Source: Prinsepia uniflora
Taxonomy: Eukaryota > Streptophyta > Magnoliopsida > Rosales > Rosaceae
Reading direction: 5' to 3'
Length of the DNA stretch: 64,000 bases
Assembly (NCBI GenBank): GCA_032719365.1
Contig: CM064873.1
Span: 8,280,501-8,344,500 of the forward strand
Below, piece by piece: positions 10,471-23,800 of the stretch (the first letter of the stretch is position 1; every line of letters begins with the position of its first letter). Under the pieces are notes generated by a model. It saw only the letters and a program-made list of their open reading frames with translations. It ran no database searches and had not been told where the DNA came from. Both the position numbers and the translations under genes were made by a program.

Positions 10471-10479
10471 ATTCATTAT

Positions 10480-10900
10480 AATTTAATATTATATTAATAA
10501 TTTTTTCATTTGCATGATATGCTATTATATATAATATATGATGATGGTATACATATAGTGCTGTAATGATATGATGATATACATAATGATAAAACTATGA
10601 TATATGATATGATATAACTATGATAATATGACGATATGACATGATATATATGATAATACAATGCTATGATATGTTGATGATATATAATGATGATATTATA
10701 ATGCTATGATAAATGCATGATGGCATAATATGATAATATATGATGATTTCATATTTATATGATACCACGATGATGATTATGATAATGATGATAATTTGAT
10801 GATGTGATGCCACATTATGATGTATGTAGCATGATGATATATGATGATGGATGTATTATGTGATAATCATGAACGTATGATGATGATGGGTTAATGATAA
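10480..10900. repeat. ATGATG/ATGATAT-rich low-complexity tract
   Basis: About 420 bp dominated by irregular repeats of ATGAT, GATGATAT and TGATAATATGA. It lies inside the copia element between the captured exon and the non-coding leader. Confidence 0.85.
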
Positions 10901-12650
10901 CTATTTAATCAAATTTGAAATTGGATTGGTGTTTAAATTTCTACAATAATTTGACAATGATGTTTCTTGTTCACGTGATTAATTGAAAATCTGAAAAATT
11001 GATCACCATCCAAGCATCACCAAATCCTAGCCCAGCAGGCCATCATTGAAATCTAAAAGGCCAAACAAATAAAAGGGCCTGAAAAATAAAAGGAAACCGG
11101 CCCAGGAGGCTGTCGCACACCAATTCTTAAATATCATACCATGCCCAATTCTAAAATTCAGTGCGGCTATCAAAAACCTTAGAAAATTCTAAGGCAAATT
11201 TGTTTGGTCTTTTAGGGATTGGATTGGTAGTCAAGCTATGGGGCCTGAAGTCCAAAGAACCACCTAGCCCAGCAGGCTACAAAAAGTCCACAGTCCATAA
11301 GGCTAGGTGATATAAAAGGCCCAGCAGTCCCACAAATTAAAAACTAGACAAAATGGAGGAAGCCCAGAAGGCTACCAACTAATTCAAGCACAGAAGACCA
11401 TATGAAATTAATAAAGAGGCTCAACATACACCGGTACTCATAGCTAATCCAGAAGTTCATCAATGAACTAGATATTTATAAATGAACTAATAGTTCATCT
11501 TAATCACCGAACCCGTAGTTTTGGTAATGCTAGAATGAAAGAAAGAAAAGGGAACCCGCAGATTCCTTCTTAAATTCATCAGGCATGATAAAACAAGTAG
11601 ATTTTACATTTTTAATCAGATATATCATAAAGTTTGTTAGAACCTGAAGTTCTTATTTTCTACTTATGGATGAGTTTTTGCAAAGCATTAAATGCAATGG
11701 TTTGTCCCTTATATAGACTCCAGGAGAGTGGTTTAATTATCATGGGGACAAATTCTTGCTTGAAGCAAGAAATGAATGACATATCACTCATTCTTTATAG
11801 GATATTAAATCCACGTATGTATATACTCAAAAATAATGCTGAACTCAATCCATCTTACAAAATTTGCAAACGAGTATAACGACAGCTGCGAAACTCGAGA
11901 GGCTATGATAAATTTACATATATGGATTAAATCAGTGATTTATGTTTTTGGAATTCAAATGTGTGGTTTTTCGCTCGAATATGATTTAATTCAATACAAA
12001 CACTTATTCTCATGCATGTGATCCATTGAATTAAATTTATAAATATGTATGTTTTGTGGGGACGTTTATTGTCTGACTGATAATGTTGTACTCCGAGAGA
12101 TATGACAAAAGAACGTTGTAGAATGGTACTAAATTACCATAACCAAGAATTTTTTTATTCTCCAAGTTCTCGAAGAACTTTGTCGAGATTTACGGATATT
12201 CAAGCCAACAGTTATCATATTGAAACCACTAATGACTAGAAAATGGACATACCTTTGCATAACCTCCAATCAGTATAACCAGAAGCATACATTGGAGAAA
12301 CTAGCCAAAAACTAGCCAAGAACTAGCCAAGAGTTAGCTAGAAGCTAACTAGTACGAGCAATTGCTCATTATATTGCATGACCAGTAGGGACACCCAGGT
12401 CATGGTAATGATGCACCGTATCCTCAACATATTGCACGGGCATCCTCTTACTCGTAGGAACATATGCCAAGTTTGCTCGTTAGCAAAAAGCGAATATTAG
12501 ACCATTATATGCGAAGATGAATCCAGACTCCACCATTTTCTTGTACATAATAGAAGGGGAAACGTTGTGGACTTTCCAACCACCATGCAGACCGTTCTGA
12601 AAAACTTTCATGGTTTAGGTTGAGATACCGACAAAGTGGTCACATGCTAT
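10901..12650 (+). other. Non-coding interior of the copia element
   Basis: No gag gene can be read. Repeated small words occur: CCCAGCAGGC and variants at 11032-11350, and ACTAGCCAA three times at 12300-12330 followed by an inverted partner GCTAACTAG. The short open frames here are isolated and show no recognisable domain. Confidence 0.5.
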
Positions 12651-12659
12651 CCTTTTGTC

Positions 12660-15340
12660 CACACGCATACTGCGTTTGCTAAACTCTTAGCCCATATCAT
12701 TCAATTGAGGGCCACACTACCCGGATTCTCTTATATAGTCTATAAGACTCGATAATACCAGAGATTTTATATCGACATAATTTGAATGACTATTGCATGC
12801 CCCTTGGGATTGCGGATGAACTTTTGGTTCCCCATGTTCACACCCATAATGGTCTCACAGAAACATTAATTCACCCTAGTAATGCGCACCAAGCTTCTAG
12901 TTTCTAGCGGGGGCAATGCAATTTTGCATGCAGCAATATTGGTCCGGTTGAGGTCAATGACACCCAATGATGTTCTGCGTTACAGCTGGTGACTAGGTAC
13001 GAACCAGATGTTTCATACTTACGTATTTCTGGGTGTGCAGTTACATGCCAATTGTGCCGCCACAACGTACATATATGGGACCTCAACAAAGAAGGGGCAT
13101 ACATGTCGGTTATGAATCCCTCTTCATTATACGCTATTTAGAGCCCTTGACAGGCGATCTCATTCCCACAATATTGCGGATAGTCACTTTGATGAGACAG
13201 TTTTCCCGTCGTTAGGGGGAGATAAGAACGTCAAACGTTCCTGAAGAATGACGTGAATTGACGTGGAATGTCCCCACTATGTCTCATCTTGATCCCCGAA
13301 CGCACAAAGTAAGAACAAAGTGCGGATAATTCTAGATTTACAGAGTGTAGCTAATAATATATCAGACGCTTCCTCTAATCTAGCTAAAGTGACGAGATCA
13401 CATATACATGCTGCAAACTTTCCTGCAAGGATAGACGTCTCGGTAGGATGCGTTGTCCCATACGGACGAGATACGGCCATGGCGGCTAACCAGTCATATA
13501 TCTCTGCCCAGAAGCGAGGTAGACTAATAGGTTCGAAGGATTCTCATCCCCGGAAGAGGATAAATTTGGTACAATCGAATCCCTTCTAAATATCAACTGA
13601 TCCATCTCATGAGATAATTCCGGATTGTGGGTCTGTGATGGCGTTGGGGGACGCTCCAACGGCACAACTCACTCCCGAGAATAAAGAGATCTCGGTAAAT
13701 CATGCATGCTTATGTGAAATAAGGAATCATAATGATATTATCATCGATAATTTATATATATTCGCGGTAGCTACCGAAATAATAAATAGAAACGAAATCG
13801 AACCTTAGTCCGTTGATGAATGAATGCCAACGTAGAGAAGACTGGCAAAAAATGGAAAGAACCAATGCAGGTCGAATTAGATTCCTTGACAAAAAGGAAG
13901 GTATTTGGACCTGTAGTTCTCATACCTCCCCATATTAAACATGCAAGATTTAAATGGGTAGTCATAAGTAAACGTAATGAGAACGATGAGATTGTGAGAT
14001 GTGCAACTCATTTAATGGCGCACAGTTTTCTTGATGCCCTGAGATTGATTACGAGGAGACGTATTTTCCCGTAACGAACGTCATAATGTTCTTCTACCTT
14101 ATCAGTTTGGTAGTTTCCAAAAAAATTGAATATGCAGCTTATGGACGTGGTTACTGTTTATCTCTGTGGGGATTTAAATAGAAATATGTTTGAAATTTCC
14201 CGAAGGACTTTAAATACCTTATGCAAGTAGTTCTAAACCACGAAACATGCTCTCTACTTCTTTGAGGCGTTCACTTTACGGATTCTGATAATCCGGACGG
14301 ATGTAGTATAACTGTCCAAGTGAGTATTTGATCAGAGTGGGATAACGAAGAATACCCATGTGTTTTTTTTTTTTTAAAGAAAACAAGTTCCAAGTTTGCT
14401 ATTGATTGTTATTCCAGAAGAAACCAATGAAACTACTAAGCACCTGAGGTTGGATTTTGAAATGAAGGATCTTAGGAGAACGAAGTTCTGTCTCGACCTG
14501 AAACTTGAGTACTGTGCATATGAGGTTTTAGTCTATTGATTAAATCACATCTAGAAGATGTTGATATTAGACCCAGAAGATGTTGAAATGCTTTAATGAG
14601 GATAAAACAAAAACTTTAAGCACGCCTATGATCATCGGTAATCTAGATCCTATAAAGGACCCGTTTCGTCTGGCAGATGATAACGAAGAGATAGTGATAC
14701 TAGAAGTTTCATATCTAAGTGCAATAAATGCACTATTGTACTTGATTCAAATGCACTAGATCAGACATTTCATCCACTGCGAACTTGCTAGCTACATTCA
14801 GCTCCGCGCCAACACGCTGCCATTGGAATGGCATAAAAGACATTTTCTACTACTTTAATGGTATGTGAGATATGGGCTTATTCTATCCCTATGCATCGAG
14901 GAATGAATAAACCTCCTTAGTTCTCGGAATGATGCATTGCCTTACTAGGTATACTGATGTACGCTAACTATCAGACCCACCTAAAGTATGTTCTCAAACT
15001 GGTTATGTTTTTACCATTGGGAACATCACAATATCTTGAAGGTCTAAGAAACAGAACCTTATTGTTACGTCTTCGAATCATGCGAAGATTCTAACTCTTC
15101 ACGAAGCAGCTCGTGAATGTATATGGCTAAGAGGCATTACGGGGCATATTCGAAGCACTTGTGGACTGTATTCCACCAATAATGAACTTAAGATTATCTA
15201 CTAAGACAATATTACCTTCATGCAGCAGATGAGAGCCGATTTCATTATAGTAGATAACTAGTCATCACTTAATGCAACATTCCAGGAGCATGTTCATGGT
15301 ATTGATTTATGTAGATTGACATATCTACCAAGTTCTTAAT
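12660..15340 (+). pseudogene. Degenerate copia integrase, reverse transcriptase and RNase H
   Basis: Pol homology is scattered through all three frames. Integrase fragments lie at about 12660-13215 (HVHTHNG, then YEPDVSYLR and PPQRTYMGPQ...YLEPLTGDL). The RT start is at 13820-14030 (KWKEPMQVELDSLTKRKVFGP, FKWVV). A later RT/RNase H stretch reads EMKDLRRTKFCLDLKLEYC near 14455-14520, and RNase H remnants continue to about 15330. Many stops and indels make any product impossible. This is typical of a long-dead lineage, although the LTRs are 98% alike. Confidence 0.8.
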
Positions 15341-15439
15341 TATCATGGGGAGTCAATGTCAGGGGGAGTATCTCGAAGCATATCGAGCACCATGAAGTAT
15401 ATTGAGTATCTCAAAGTATACTCACAAGACCATCGTGTA

Positions 15440-15850
15440 CTCTTTTGTACCAGAGTTATTTTGTCCCATTGGGTTTTGTTACCTGGTTAGGTTTTAATGA
15501 GGCAAACTTTTTGTATGGTCACCCCACTAATAATGCATCCTGAAGATGTCATGATTCAACTCATATGCATTTGCTCATCCTTTCTCTTTGACTACGGGTT
15601 TTTTCTTATTGGGTTTACCGGGTAAGGTTTTGGTGAAGCAATACTGATGCATTTTATCTCAAAGGCGTACTATCTACCCATATTCTAGAAAAGTTGACAT
15701 CAACTATCTCAGAAGACTCCGATGTGATCAATTACACGCGCGTTGCACTCTTTTTCCTTTGACCAGTGTTATTTTTGTCCCATAGGGTTTTTGTTACCTG
15801 ATAAGGTTTTAACGAGGCAACACACAAGCGTGTAGCCAAGCAGTATCATT
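15440..15850 (+). repeat. Three imperfect repeats in the 3' untranslated region of the copia element
   Basis: The words TTTGTCCCAT-x-GGGTTTTTGTTACCTG and GGTTTTAA-x-GAGGCAA recur near 15455, 15600 (diverged) and 15770, spaced about 150-160 bp, just before the polypurine tract. Confidence 0.7.
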
Positions 15851-15872
15851 ACATGAAATATCCAAGGGGGAG

Positions 15873-16005
15873 TGTTGTAAATATATGAAAGTGTATGTCT
15901 ATTTCTATGTAAGGACGTTTATGTCCATGTATTGTAACCTAACCCTACTCCTATATAAAGAGGGTTTAACTGAATGAATGGACAACCCATTTTGTGTTCA
16001 CAACA
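15873..16005 (+). repeat. 3' LTR of copia 9271-16005
   Basis: 133 bp, same ends as the 5' LTR, three substitutions. Followed by the ATTTT target duplication. Confidence 0.92.
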
Positions 16006-16010
16006 ATTTT

Positions 16011-16330
16011 CAATTTCTGAACATTGTATTTAGATCAGAATAAAGTAATCTACATTTTCTTAACCACGTAGAAAAGTTCATACTAAACCTTCTCCCAAAG
16101 TTAATCTCTCACATAGAGTAACCAAGGCATTAACAAGAACAACTTTTTCTTTTTCTTTTTCTTTTGGGATTGAGACTAGCAATTATATAGCTTGAGAGCG
16201 AAGTCCTAACAAATCTTGCGACTTTGCAGCAAAATTGAAGAAAATATTGAGGCAAACAATTTAATTTTTTGCTTGTAGAGAAAGAAATACCATTTTGAGC
16301 ATCACATGCCCAATTGCCCATTGCGTTAAT
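16011..16330. other. Ancient 5' flank of OEP16 copy A
   Basis: Non-coding but clearly homologous to 43630-43920, the upstream flank of OEP16 copy C (shared words include CTAAACCTTCTCCCAA and GAGACTAGCAATTA-type sequence). It shows that the duplication included upstream DNA. Confidence 0.75.
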
Positions 16331-16909
16331 TATGGGTGGGTACGGTTCGGTTCGATACGGATATTGACAATATTCAAATCCAAATCGTTAAAATTTTAAC
16401 GGTTCGATACGGTTTGGATTTTATAAAATTAGAAATAAAACCGTTAAGAAATAATAAAAAATAAGGATATAGAAAAAATAAGGATACAAAAAAAAATCAA
16501 TACTCAATATTCAAAATTTTATATATTAAGCTTGCTAAGTATTGAATTGTAAACATTATCACTATAATAAGATTTATTAAACACAAAAATTATTTAATAA
16601 TTTTTTATTATACTCTTATATGAGTATACATATACTTATATGGTTATATCTAGGTATCCTTTTATTTTTATTTTTTTTACTTTGTATTAATAATAGATTT
16701 AAACGTTAATAAAAATTAATATATTTCTTAACGATTCGGTTTGGATTTAACGGATTTTTAAAATGAAAATCCAAATCCAAACTGTTACTAATGGAACAGT
16801 TTGGATTCTCAAACCGTTTGACTTTTATCCGGTTAAACCTAAACCGTTAGATAAATAACGGTTTGAAGTGGATTGATTAGCGGTTTTAATGAATTCGTGC
16901 CCACCCCTA
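16331..16909. mobile_element. Non-autonomous hAT-type element (579 bp)
   Basis: Its ends are TATGGGTGGGTACGG and, inverted, TAGGGGTGGGCACG. The flanking octamers GCGTTAAT (16323-16330) and GCGATACA (16910-16917) match at 5 of 8 positions, compatible with a decayed 8-bp duplication. The segment is absent from the matching upstream region of copy C (near 43915). The interior is AT-rich with GGTTCG-type and AACGGTTTGGATT-type subterminal repeats and no open frame. Confidence 0.7.
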
Positions 16910-17110
16910 GCGATACACTCGTCCACGGGCATCGCCTGATGCAAATGAAAATTTGGGTGGCATTTTGGTAAAACTGCCCACTACTGAAATGAAAACAAAA
17001 AAAAAAAACATTCATAAAATCGAAAGACCAGGCTCTCCCGAAGGTCACCACTCAATCACTCACCAGCGTCACACACTGTGACATATCACATTGCAAACAG
17101 AGAGCCACAG

Positions 17111-17113
<3 letters not shown>

Positions 17114-17165
<52 letters not shown>
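17114..17165. repeat. (AG)n microsatellite in 5' leader of OEP16 copy A
   Basis: 26 AG units without interruption, 30 bp before the start codon. Copy C has a much shorter run at 44122-44140. Confidence 0.97.
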
Positions 17166-17166
<1 letters not shown>

Positions 17167-17194
17167 GAAGTGGCGAAAGAAGAAGAAGAAGAAA

Positions 17195-19094
17195 ATGCCA
17201 AGAAGCAGCTTCTCAGGCGCACTCACAGGGCCAAAGGTCGACTTGACATTCGACTTGGGCAAACCCCTTGCTCAACCACACCGTCGATGGCTTCTTGAAG
17301 ATCGGAACCGTATGCTTCTTTTTTATTTATCTTCAACATTTTCTAGTTTTTTTTTTTAATTATTTGCCTTCTGGATTTTGATTTTCGAGATCATAGCTTC
17401 AGAATTCAACGTGGGTCTTTTTTATTTTTATTTTTTATCAGGTGGCTGCTACAAGAGCTGCTGCAGAGAATGCTTATTCGGCGGCCACGAAAGGTACTAT
17501 TGTGATATTGTCATTGTTACTATTATTGCAGTCCAGCTGTTTGGTTCAGGACAAACACTCAGAAAATGGCAGAGAGATAGAGGGAATTTCTAAATTTTGA
17601 TTGATAAAGAAAGCTCAGTTCTCTAAAGGTTCATGCTTTCTTGAGTCGATTGCAATGAAAAATCTGTAGTAATTGTTTGTTATTTGTTTTAGGTCAAAAT
17701 ACGTTAATTTGTTTGAATTCTTGTTATATTCTGTGTTAGTCTGATGCTGATGATATGGTGTGATTATTGTTGAATGAGATGTTTTTGTTTTTTTGACATT
17801 TATTAATAATGGCAATTGATAATTACAGGGCGCATTTCAACTAATGACTTTGAGCACACTGTGAGTAACCAGGACATTGTTGAATTAACTAGTTTATGAA
17901 TTATGATTCTGTTGGGTACTTGTATTCTCTAAGAATAGTAGATACTTGGAATTAATTTCAACATCTTCATTTTCTTTTAATGCTTTTTAGTGGTCTGTTG
18001 GTTATTGGAGGTCTTACTCATACTGTGCTTATTTGTTTAAGAGAGAGGGAAGAAAAAAATTCGGATATTACTCAACTTTCTAATCCTTTTATTTGAAAAT
18101 ATTTCTGTTTTTGTAGTTGAAGAGACGTGTAATGGAGGTGCATATTGGGGTATGTTTATGCCATATGTCATTATAAGTCGCATAGTTTCATCTATGAGAT
18201 TATGCAACCCTACATGGAAAATGCTTTGGCTTCCTTGCTTTTCAAAATGGAGGAACTGCATTCAAAGCTTCTTCAATTACACTTCTCATATCAAATTTCT
18301 TCTATTACACTTCTCTTATCAAATTTCTTCTATTAAGATGACAGGAACTTTAACGGGAGTGTATGTGGGAGCAGAATATGGCATAGAAAAGGTCCGTGGC
18401 ACCAGAGACTGGGTATGTCTATGAGTTGTTTAGGAAATGGATCAAAATTGTGTCTTTCGGTTGAAAATTCGAACTCCTATCTTCCTCGTTACCTCATCGT
18501 TCATAATTTCTCACATTCGTGTTGAGTTTGCATGTTTAGCTTTTGGAACTAAATTGAAATATTGTTTTGAGATGTCTCCAACTTGCGAATTTAAGTACTA
18601 TAATTTCTGGGTTCCTGAGATGCTCCAGTTGCAATGTTTTTCGTGATTGTTCATATTGAGTATGCATAGATTTTGAACTAGGTATTTTTCTTGTGAAGAG
18701 ATTGAACCATTCAGTTTCTTTTTCCTATTCTAATCCCATATGCATACCGATTTCGACCACAAATTCATGCCAGGACTAATTCTGGTCATAGAGACATGAC
18801 AGTATTGACATTAGAACTATTAAAGAGTTTTTGTATTAGAATTCACTCTCTATATGTATTGTGATTTTGTCACTATATATATTGGGTTTGACCCATTCAG
18901 TTTCTTTTGCTTGTGCTCATACCCTTTTTTTTTTATTTTATATTTCCTGCAAAAGAATGCATTGATTGGGGGGTGCATTGACCGAGGCTGTTGTATCTGT
19001 TGCTAGCAGTATGAGCAAGGATAAAGTTGTGGTGGATGCAATTACGGGAGGTGCCATTGTAACTGCTACAGAATTCATTAACTATCTCACTTGA
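17195..19094 (+). pseudogene. OEP16 copy A, broken paralogue of the chloroplast outer-envelope channel
   Basis: All six exons of the gene at 44188-46214 have counterparts here: 17195-17309, 17442-17493, 17829-17860, 18117-18149, 18345-18412 and 18953-19094. Four independent lesions are visible. Exon 1 is 115 instead of 114 bp (extra A near 17261). Exon 4 is 33 instead of 34 bp. Exon 6 is 142 instead of 141 bp (extra G in the run near 18968). The intron-5 acceptor reads GCAA instead of GCAG at 18949-18952. The frame is lost in exon 1 and a TAG appears early in exon 6. Flanks are homologous to those of copy C on both sides, so this is a segmental duplication, not a retrocopy. Confidence 0.9.
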
Positions 19095-19960
19095 ACATTG
19101 AAGTAATGTTCCACCCGAACTCTTTGCAGATCCTGAAGAACTACATAGTAACCTAGTAGCTTTCTTATTTCACATTTGTCATGAATCTGTTGCATTGTAA
19201 AAAAATGTTTGAGGGCTCTTCAGCTATACTTCAAGATCTCAAGGGTCCCAACCGATCTTAGGAGATTGAGGATCAATTTCCCTGATCTGCTATCTCCAGG
19301 ATCTTAGGAATCTCCAGGATCCCAACCGATCCCAGGAGATTGAGGATCAATCTCCCTAATCTGCTATCTCCGGGATTTCTAGGATCTCAGTTGATCACAT
19401 GATCTCCTTGATCTACTGGTCTAATGTCAACATAATCTCTCTGATTATGTCGTCGTACAACTTATTATTTATCAGATCATTCCTAGTTTTTAGCTGTACA
19501 TACCTAGCTAAGCTCTCCTAGAGATTGTATAAGTAGGCACTGTTATATACTAAACAGACTAATACAAGAAAGCATTTTCAATACATTTATGTGGTATCAA
19601 AGCACTAAGGCTCCATCGAGCAAACCAGTTCCTTTTTTTTTTTTTTTTCTATCCTATCTTTAATGGCCGCACCAAACACCATCCCTATCAACCCCATCCC
19701 ACCAACCATAGACACCAACCTTCACCTGTCCTTCCTCATCACCATTAATGTTGTTGCCCAACTTCCTATGAAGCTAATTGCCACAAATTTCTTCCCCTGC
19801 TCAGTTCAATTCCTTCCTCACCGGTTATGACCTCGTGGGGTATGTGGATGGCACACACCCTTGCCCTCCCATAACCAACACAGCGTTATGGGCCTTCTGG
19901 ATCCGTTAGGACAAAACCTCAGTAGTCACCTGGGAGCGTCTCTCGCCTTTATGCGAGCAC

Positions 19961-20545
19961 TACTAGAGCTCATGTTGTTAGCCTTAAGGACTGTCTCACT
20001 ATTCTTCGTCATGATATGCGTCCCGTATCCGACTACCTACAAGGAGTTCGTCTTCTCTCCGACGAACTGGCTGCCATTGACACCCCTCTCAAGGATGGCG
20101 ACCTGCTCCTTCATGCTCTTAATGGACCCAGAATTTAAGGATATTGTCACTGTAGTGAGGTCTTGAGACACTTCTGTCTCCTTTAAGAACCTACAGGACA
20201 TGCTCGTTCATATGAAGTTGCATCCAAACGTGAGGAATCTACAACCTATATCACACTACTAGAGCTCATGTTCTTAGCCTTAAGGGCTATCTCACTATTC
20301 TCCGTCATGATATGCGTCCCGTATCCGACTATTCGTCTTCTCTCCAATGAACTGGTTACCATTGACACCCCTCTCAAGGATGGCGACCTGCTCCTTCATG
20401 CTCTTAATGGGGTTGGCCCAGAATTTAAGGACATTGTCACTACAGTGAGGTCTTGAGACACTTCTGTCTCCTTTAAGAACCTACACGACATGCTCGTTCA
20501 TGTGAAGCTGCATCCAAACGTGAGGAATCTACGACCTATATCCTT
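19961..20545 (+). repeat. 296-bp tandem duplication inside the copia gag region
   Basis: The sequence from TACTAGAGCTCATGTT at 19961 repeats from 20257 with scattered substitutions and a small deletion in the second copy (near 20330). Both carry gag-like CTCAAGGATGGCGACCTGCT and a TGA shortly after. Confidence 0.85.
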
Positions 20546-20817
20546 CCCATCACATCCAATGTTACTCAGTCCTCTCATGGCCACAATTCCAATCGGTCCA
20601 ATAGTGGATCATGCCAGCGCTATTCCAGCGCTATTCCAGCCAGCATTCAGACAACAACCGCTTCTCTAGCTAGCGGTTGTCCTCCCAAAACTTAGACAAA
20701 AACTTCCGTTCCAACCCTTAGGGTAGCGGCTACCATGGCTTCTGCTAGTGGTGTGGCACACAAGGTCATAATGCCAAGTGTTGTTCTCAGCTCCAACAAT
20801 CCTTAGCCTCTCCACCC

Positions 20818-23800
20818 GTGGCCAATCCCACCACTCAGGCCACACCTCCTAGCTGGCTCCTTGGCTCAGGTGCCTCTCACCATGTTGCATGCATTTCTCA
20901 TCATCTCTTTGATGCCACTCAATATCGTGGCCTAAATGAGATCATCGTTGGTAATTGTATGGGTTTAGGTATCACCCGCACTGGCTCGTCATCCTTATCT
21001 TCTCCTTCTTCTCCCTCATTTACTCTTAAAAATGTCCTTTGTGTACCTTCCATGACTAGAAATCTAATTTCCATTTCTAAATTTAACAAACAAAATCACA
21101 CATCTATTGAGTTGTTTCCTGATTGTTTCCATGTGAAGGATCTCAACACGGGGGATGTTCTCCTTCAAGGCTAGAGTAAGGATGATGTGTACGAGTCGTC
21201 TTCTCATTCGTGGGTGTGGTAGTTTCCGCTAATCCATGGCATCGCTGTCTCGGTCATCCTCATTTTAAAACCCTTCAAAGTGTCCTTCGTCTCTCTAAAA
21301 TCAATATTTCTTGTAAGTTGTGAGTGTCTTTATGTACTTCTTGCTTATGCAATAAAAGTCCCTTTCTTCCATTTAGTGATTCTTCCATAACTAGCACTTG
21401 CCATCTTCAAATACTTTATAGTGATGTCTGGGGTCTTGCCTCGTACAAATCAGTGGATGGGTTTTCATATTATGTGATATTTGTTGACCACTTCACAAAA
21501 TACACTTGGCTCTAACCTCTGAAAAAAAGTCAGATGTCTACTATACTTTTATTGAATTAGAGAAACTAGTTGAAAACTATTTTCGTTATACCATCTCCTC
21601 ATTGTACAAGGGCGATGGTGGGGAATTTATCAAGCTTAAGTCTTTCCTTGCCATTCACGTCATTAACCATGTGTTCACTCCTCCCTACACCCCTACCACA
21701 ATGGTGTTGCTGAACGGTAACACCGCCATGTCGTCGAGACAGGTCTTACCCTCCTCCATCAATCCTCCCTTCCATTCTCCTACTAGACCTATGCCTTCAA
21801 AATTGTTGTGTATCTCATTAACCGTCTTTCAACTACCATCCTTCAAAACCAGTGTCCCTACACTGCCCTTTTCTAGCAATCCTCTGACTACTCTCATCTT
21901 CGCACCTTTGGGTGTCTTCGCTTCCCATGGCTCAGTGTTATAATTCCAATAAACTCATTCCACGGTCCATCCCATGTCTTTTTCCTTGGCTACTCCTTAC
22001 AAAAAAAAGTGCCTACTTGTGTTATGATTTTTCCTCCCACAAACTATATGTCTCCCGCCATGTTCAATTTGACGAGTCCAATTTTCCCAGTGCACAAACC
22101 CTTCATCCATCCCTAAGTGTTTCCCCTAACACCTTCACTTCCTAGCTCTCTACTCTCTCCCTTGTCTCCTCTCTCTCGGTTCAGTCTACTGCCACCCCAT
22201 CAGTAGCAACATCACCTACCACTCCATCAACAAACTCATTGGACGCGTCCTCCTAGCAAGGCCTTGCGGCCGAACCCTCCCTTACTCAGGGCCTGCCCCT
22301 ACCTCCCGTGCCCCCAGCCTATAGCAGTGTTCCTACCACACATCAACAGTCCTAGCCCCTCTTGTTACAATTCCTATCCGCCCAACCCTTATCCCACCAC
22401 TTCTCTGCACCTACACTAGGCGACAAACCCGCCTACCACCATCCCTAGCACCACCATCACAACCCCTATCAATACCCACCCCATGCTCACCTGCACTCAA
22501 ACAGAGATAATAAAACTGTTTCCAACTACGCCATCACAGCTACTGCTCATCCTCTCCCCTCCTTGGTCGAACCTAAGTGTGTGTCTCAAGTTATCAAGGA
22601 TCCTCAGTGGCATCAAGTCATATCGGATGAGTTGAATGCTCTCATCTGCAGTGGTACTTGGGATTTAGTTCCCCCTCACCCAACTCAGAATGTTATTGGT
22701 AACAAATGGGTGTTCTGGATCAAACAAACACCCACGTACACTGTGGAAAGATTCGAGGCCCACCTCGTAGCCAAGGAGTACCACTAGTGACCTAGTGTGG
22801 ATTTCTTGGACACTTTCAACCCCATGATTAAACCCACTACCATTTGCACTATCCTCCATCTTACATGTCAACTTGATGCCAACAACGCCTTCTTACATGT
22901 CACACTCCATGAAGATGTCGACATGGATTAGCCCACATGTTTCGTTGACTCCCAAAACCCCACATATGTCTGCAAGCTTCGAAAAGCCCTCTATGGCCTC
23001 AAGCAGTCCACCCAGGCCACTTCTTGCTCCTTAATCAAGGCTTTGTCAATGTCCTTTCGGATGTGTCCATCTTCTTACTCAGAAAAGACTCGCATGTTCT
23101 GTATTTCCTTGTCTATGTTGATGACCTTATTGTCATAAGAAACAACCCAGCTCTCATCTCCAGGTTCATCCATTCTTTGGCTGCCCATTTCTCAATTAAG
23201 GATCTTGGCACCCTACACTATTTTCTTGGTGTTCAGGTCCTTCCCCCAACCACTAGACTCTTCATGTTCCATCACAAGTACATCCACAACCTCTTAACCA
23301 TGGCTCACATGGATGTCGCCAAATCCGTGTAAACCCCCTTGCTGTTTCTCATTCCCTTGTCCTACTGGATGGCTCCCCATAAGCGGATGCCAGTCTCTTT
23401 TGTCGCATCGTGGGTAGCCTCCAATACTTAAACCTGACATGGTCTGATGTCTCCTATGTCGTGAACAAGTTGTCCCAGTTCATGCATGCTTTTACTAACC
23501 AGCAGTGGCAGAATCTCAAACGGGTCATTCGCTACTTGCACCTTGTTTTTTGGCCGCCACCTTTATGGCAAGTCCACCAACCGCCTCCATGCTATCTTCC
23601 ATTCATTCCACACACTCCATACCTTCTATGACGCAGATTGGGCTAAAGACCATGACGATCGCAAGTCCACCACTGCACAACCTCATCTCCTGGAGTTCCC
23701 CCAAGCAAAGTGTTGTCTCCCAGTCTTCCACTGAGGTTGAATTTTGTGATGTTGCCTTAACCACACCAGAGCTACTCTGGTTTCAATCCTTGTTGCGCAA

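Larger units (their letters stand above)
9271..16005 (+). mobile_element. Complete Ty1/copia element, non-functional, with 133-bp LTRs
   Basis: The 6735-bp element is bounded by perfect ATTTT target duplications (9266-9270, 16006-16010). The two LTRs are 133 bp each, start TGTTGTAAAT, end CACAACA and differ at only three positions, so insertion was fairly recent. Yet pol is riddled with stops, which suggests a non-autonomous lineage mobilised in trans. A polypurine tract AAGGGGGAG (15864-15872) abuts the 3' LTR. The leader carries a captured host-gene exon (9556-10108), followed by a GATGAT-rich low-complexity zone and long non-coding stretches before a degenerate integrase/RT/RNase H. Confidence 0.92.

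Noticed and set aside
17195..19094. Functional second OEP16 gene
   Set aside because: Frame shifts in exons 1, 4 and 6 and a lost splice acceptor.
19592..19603. tRNA-related sequence
   Set aside because: It is only a primer-binding site, TGGTATCAAAGC, complementary to the 3' end of an initiator tRNA.
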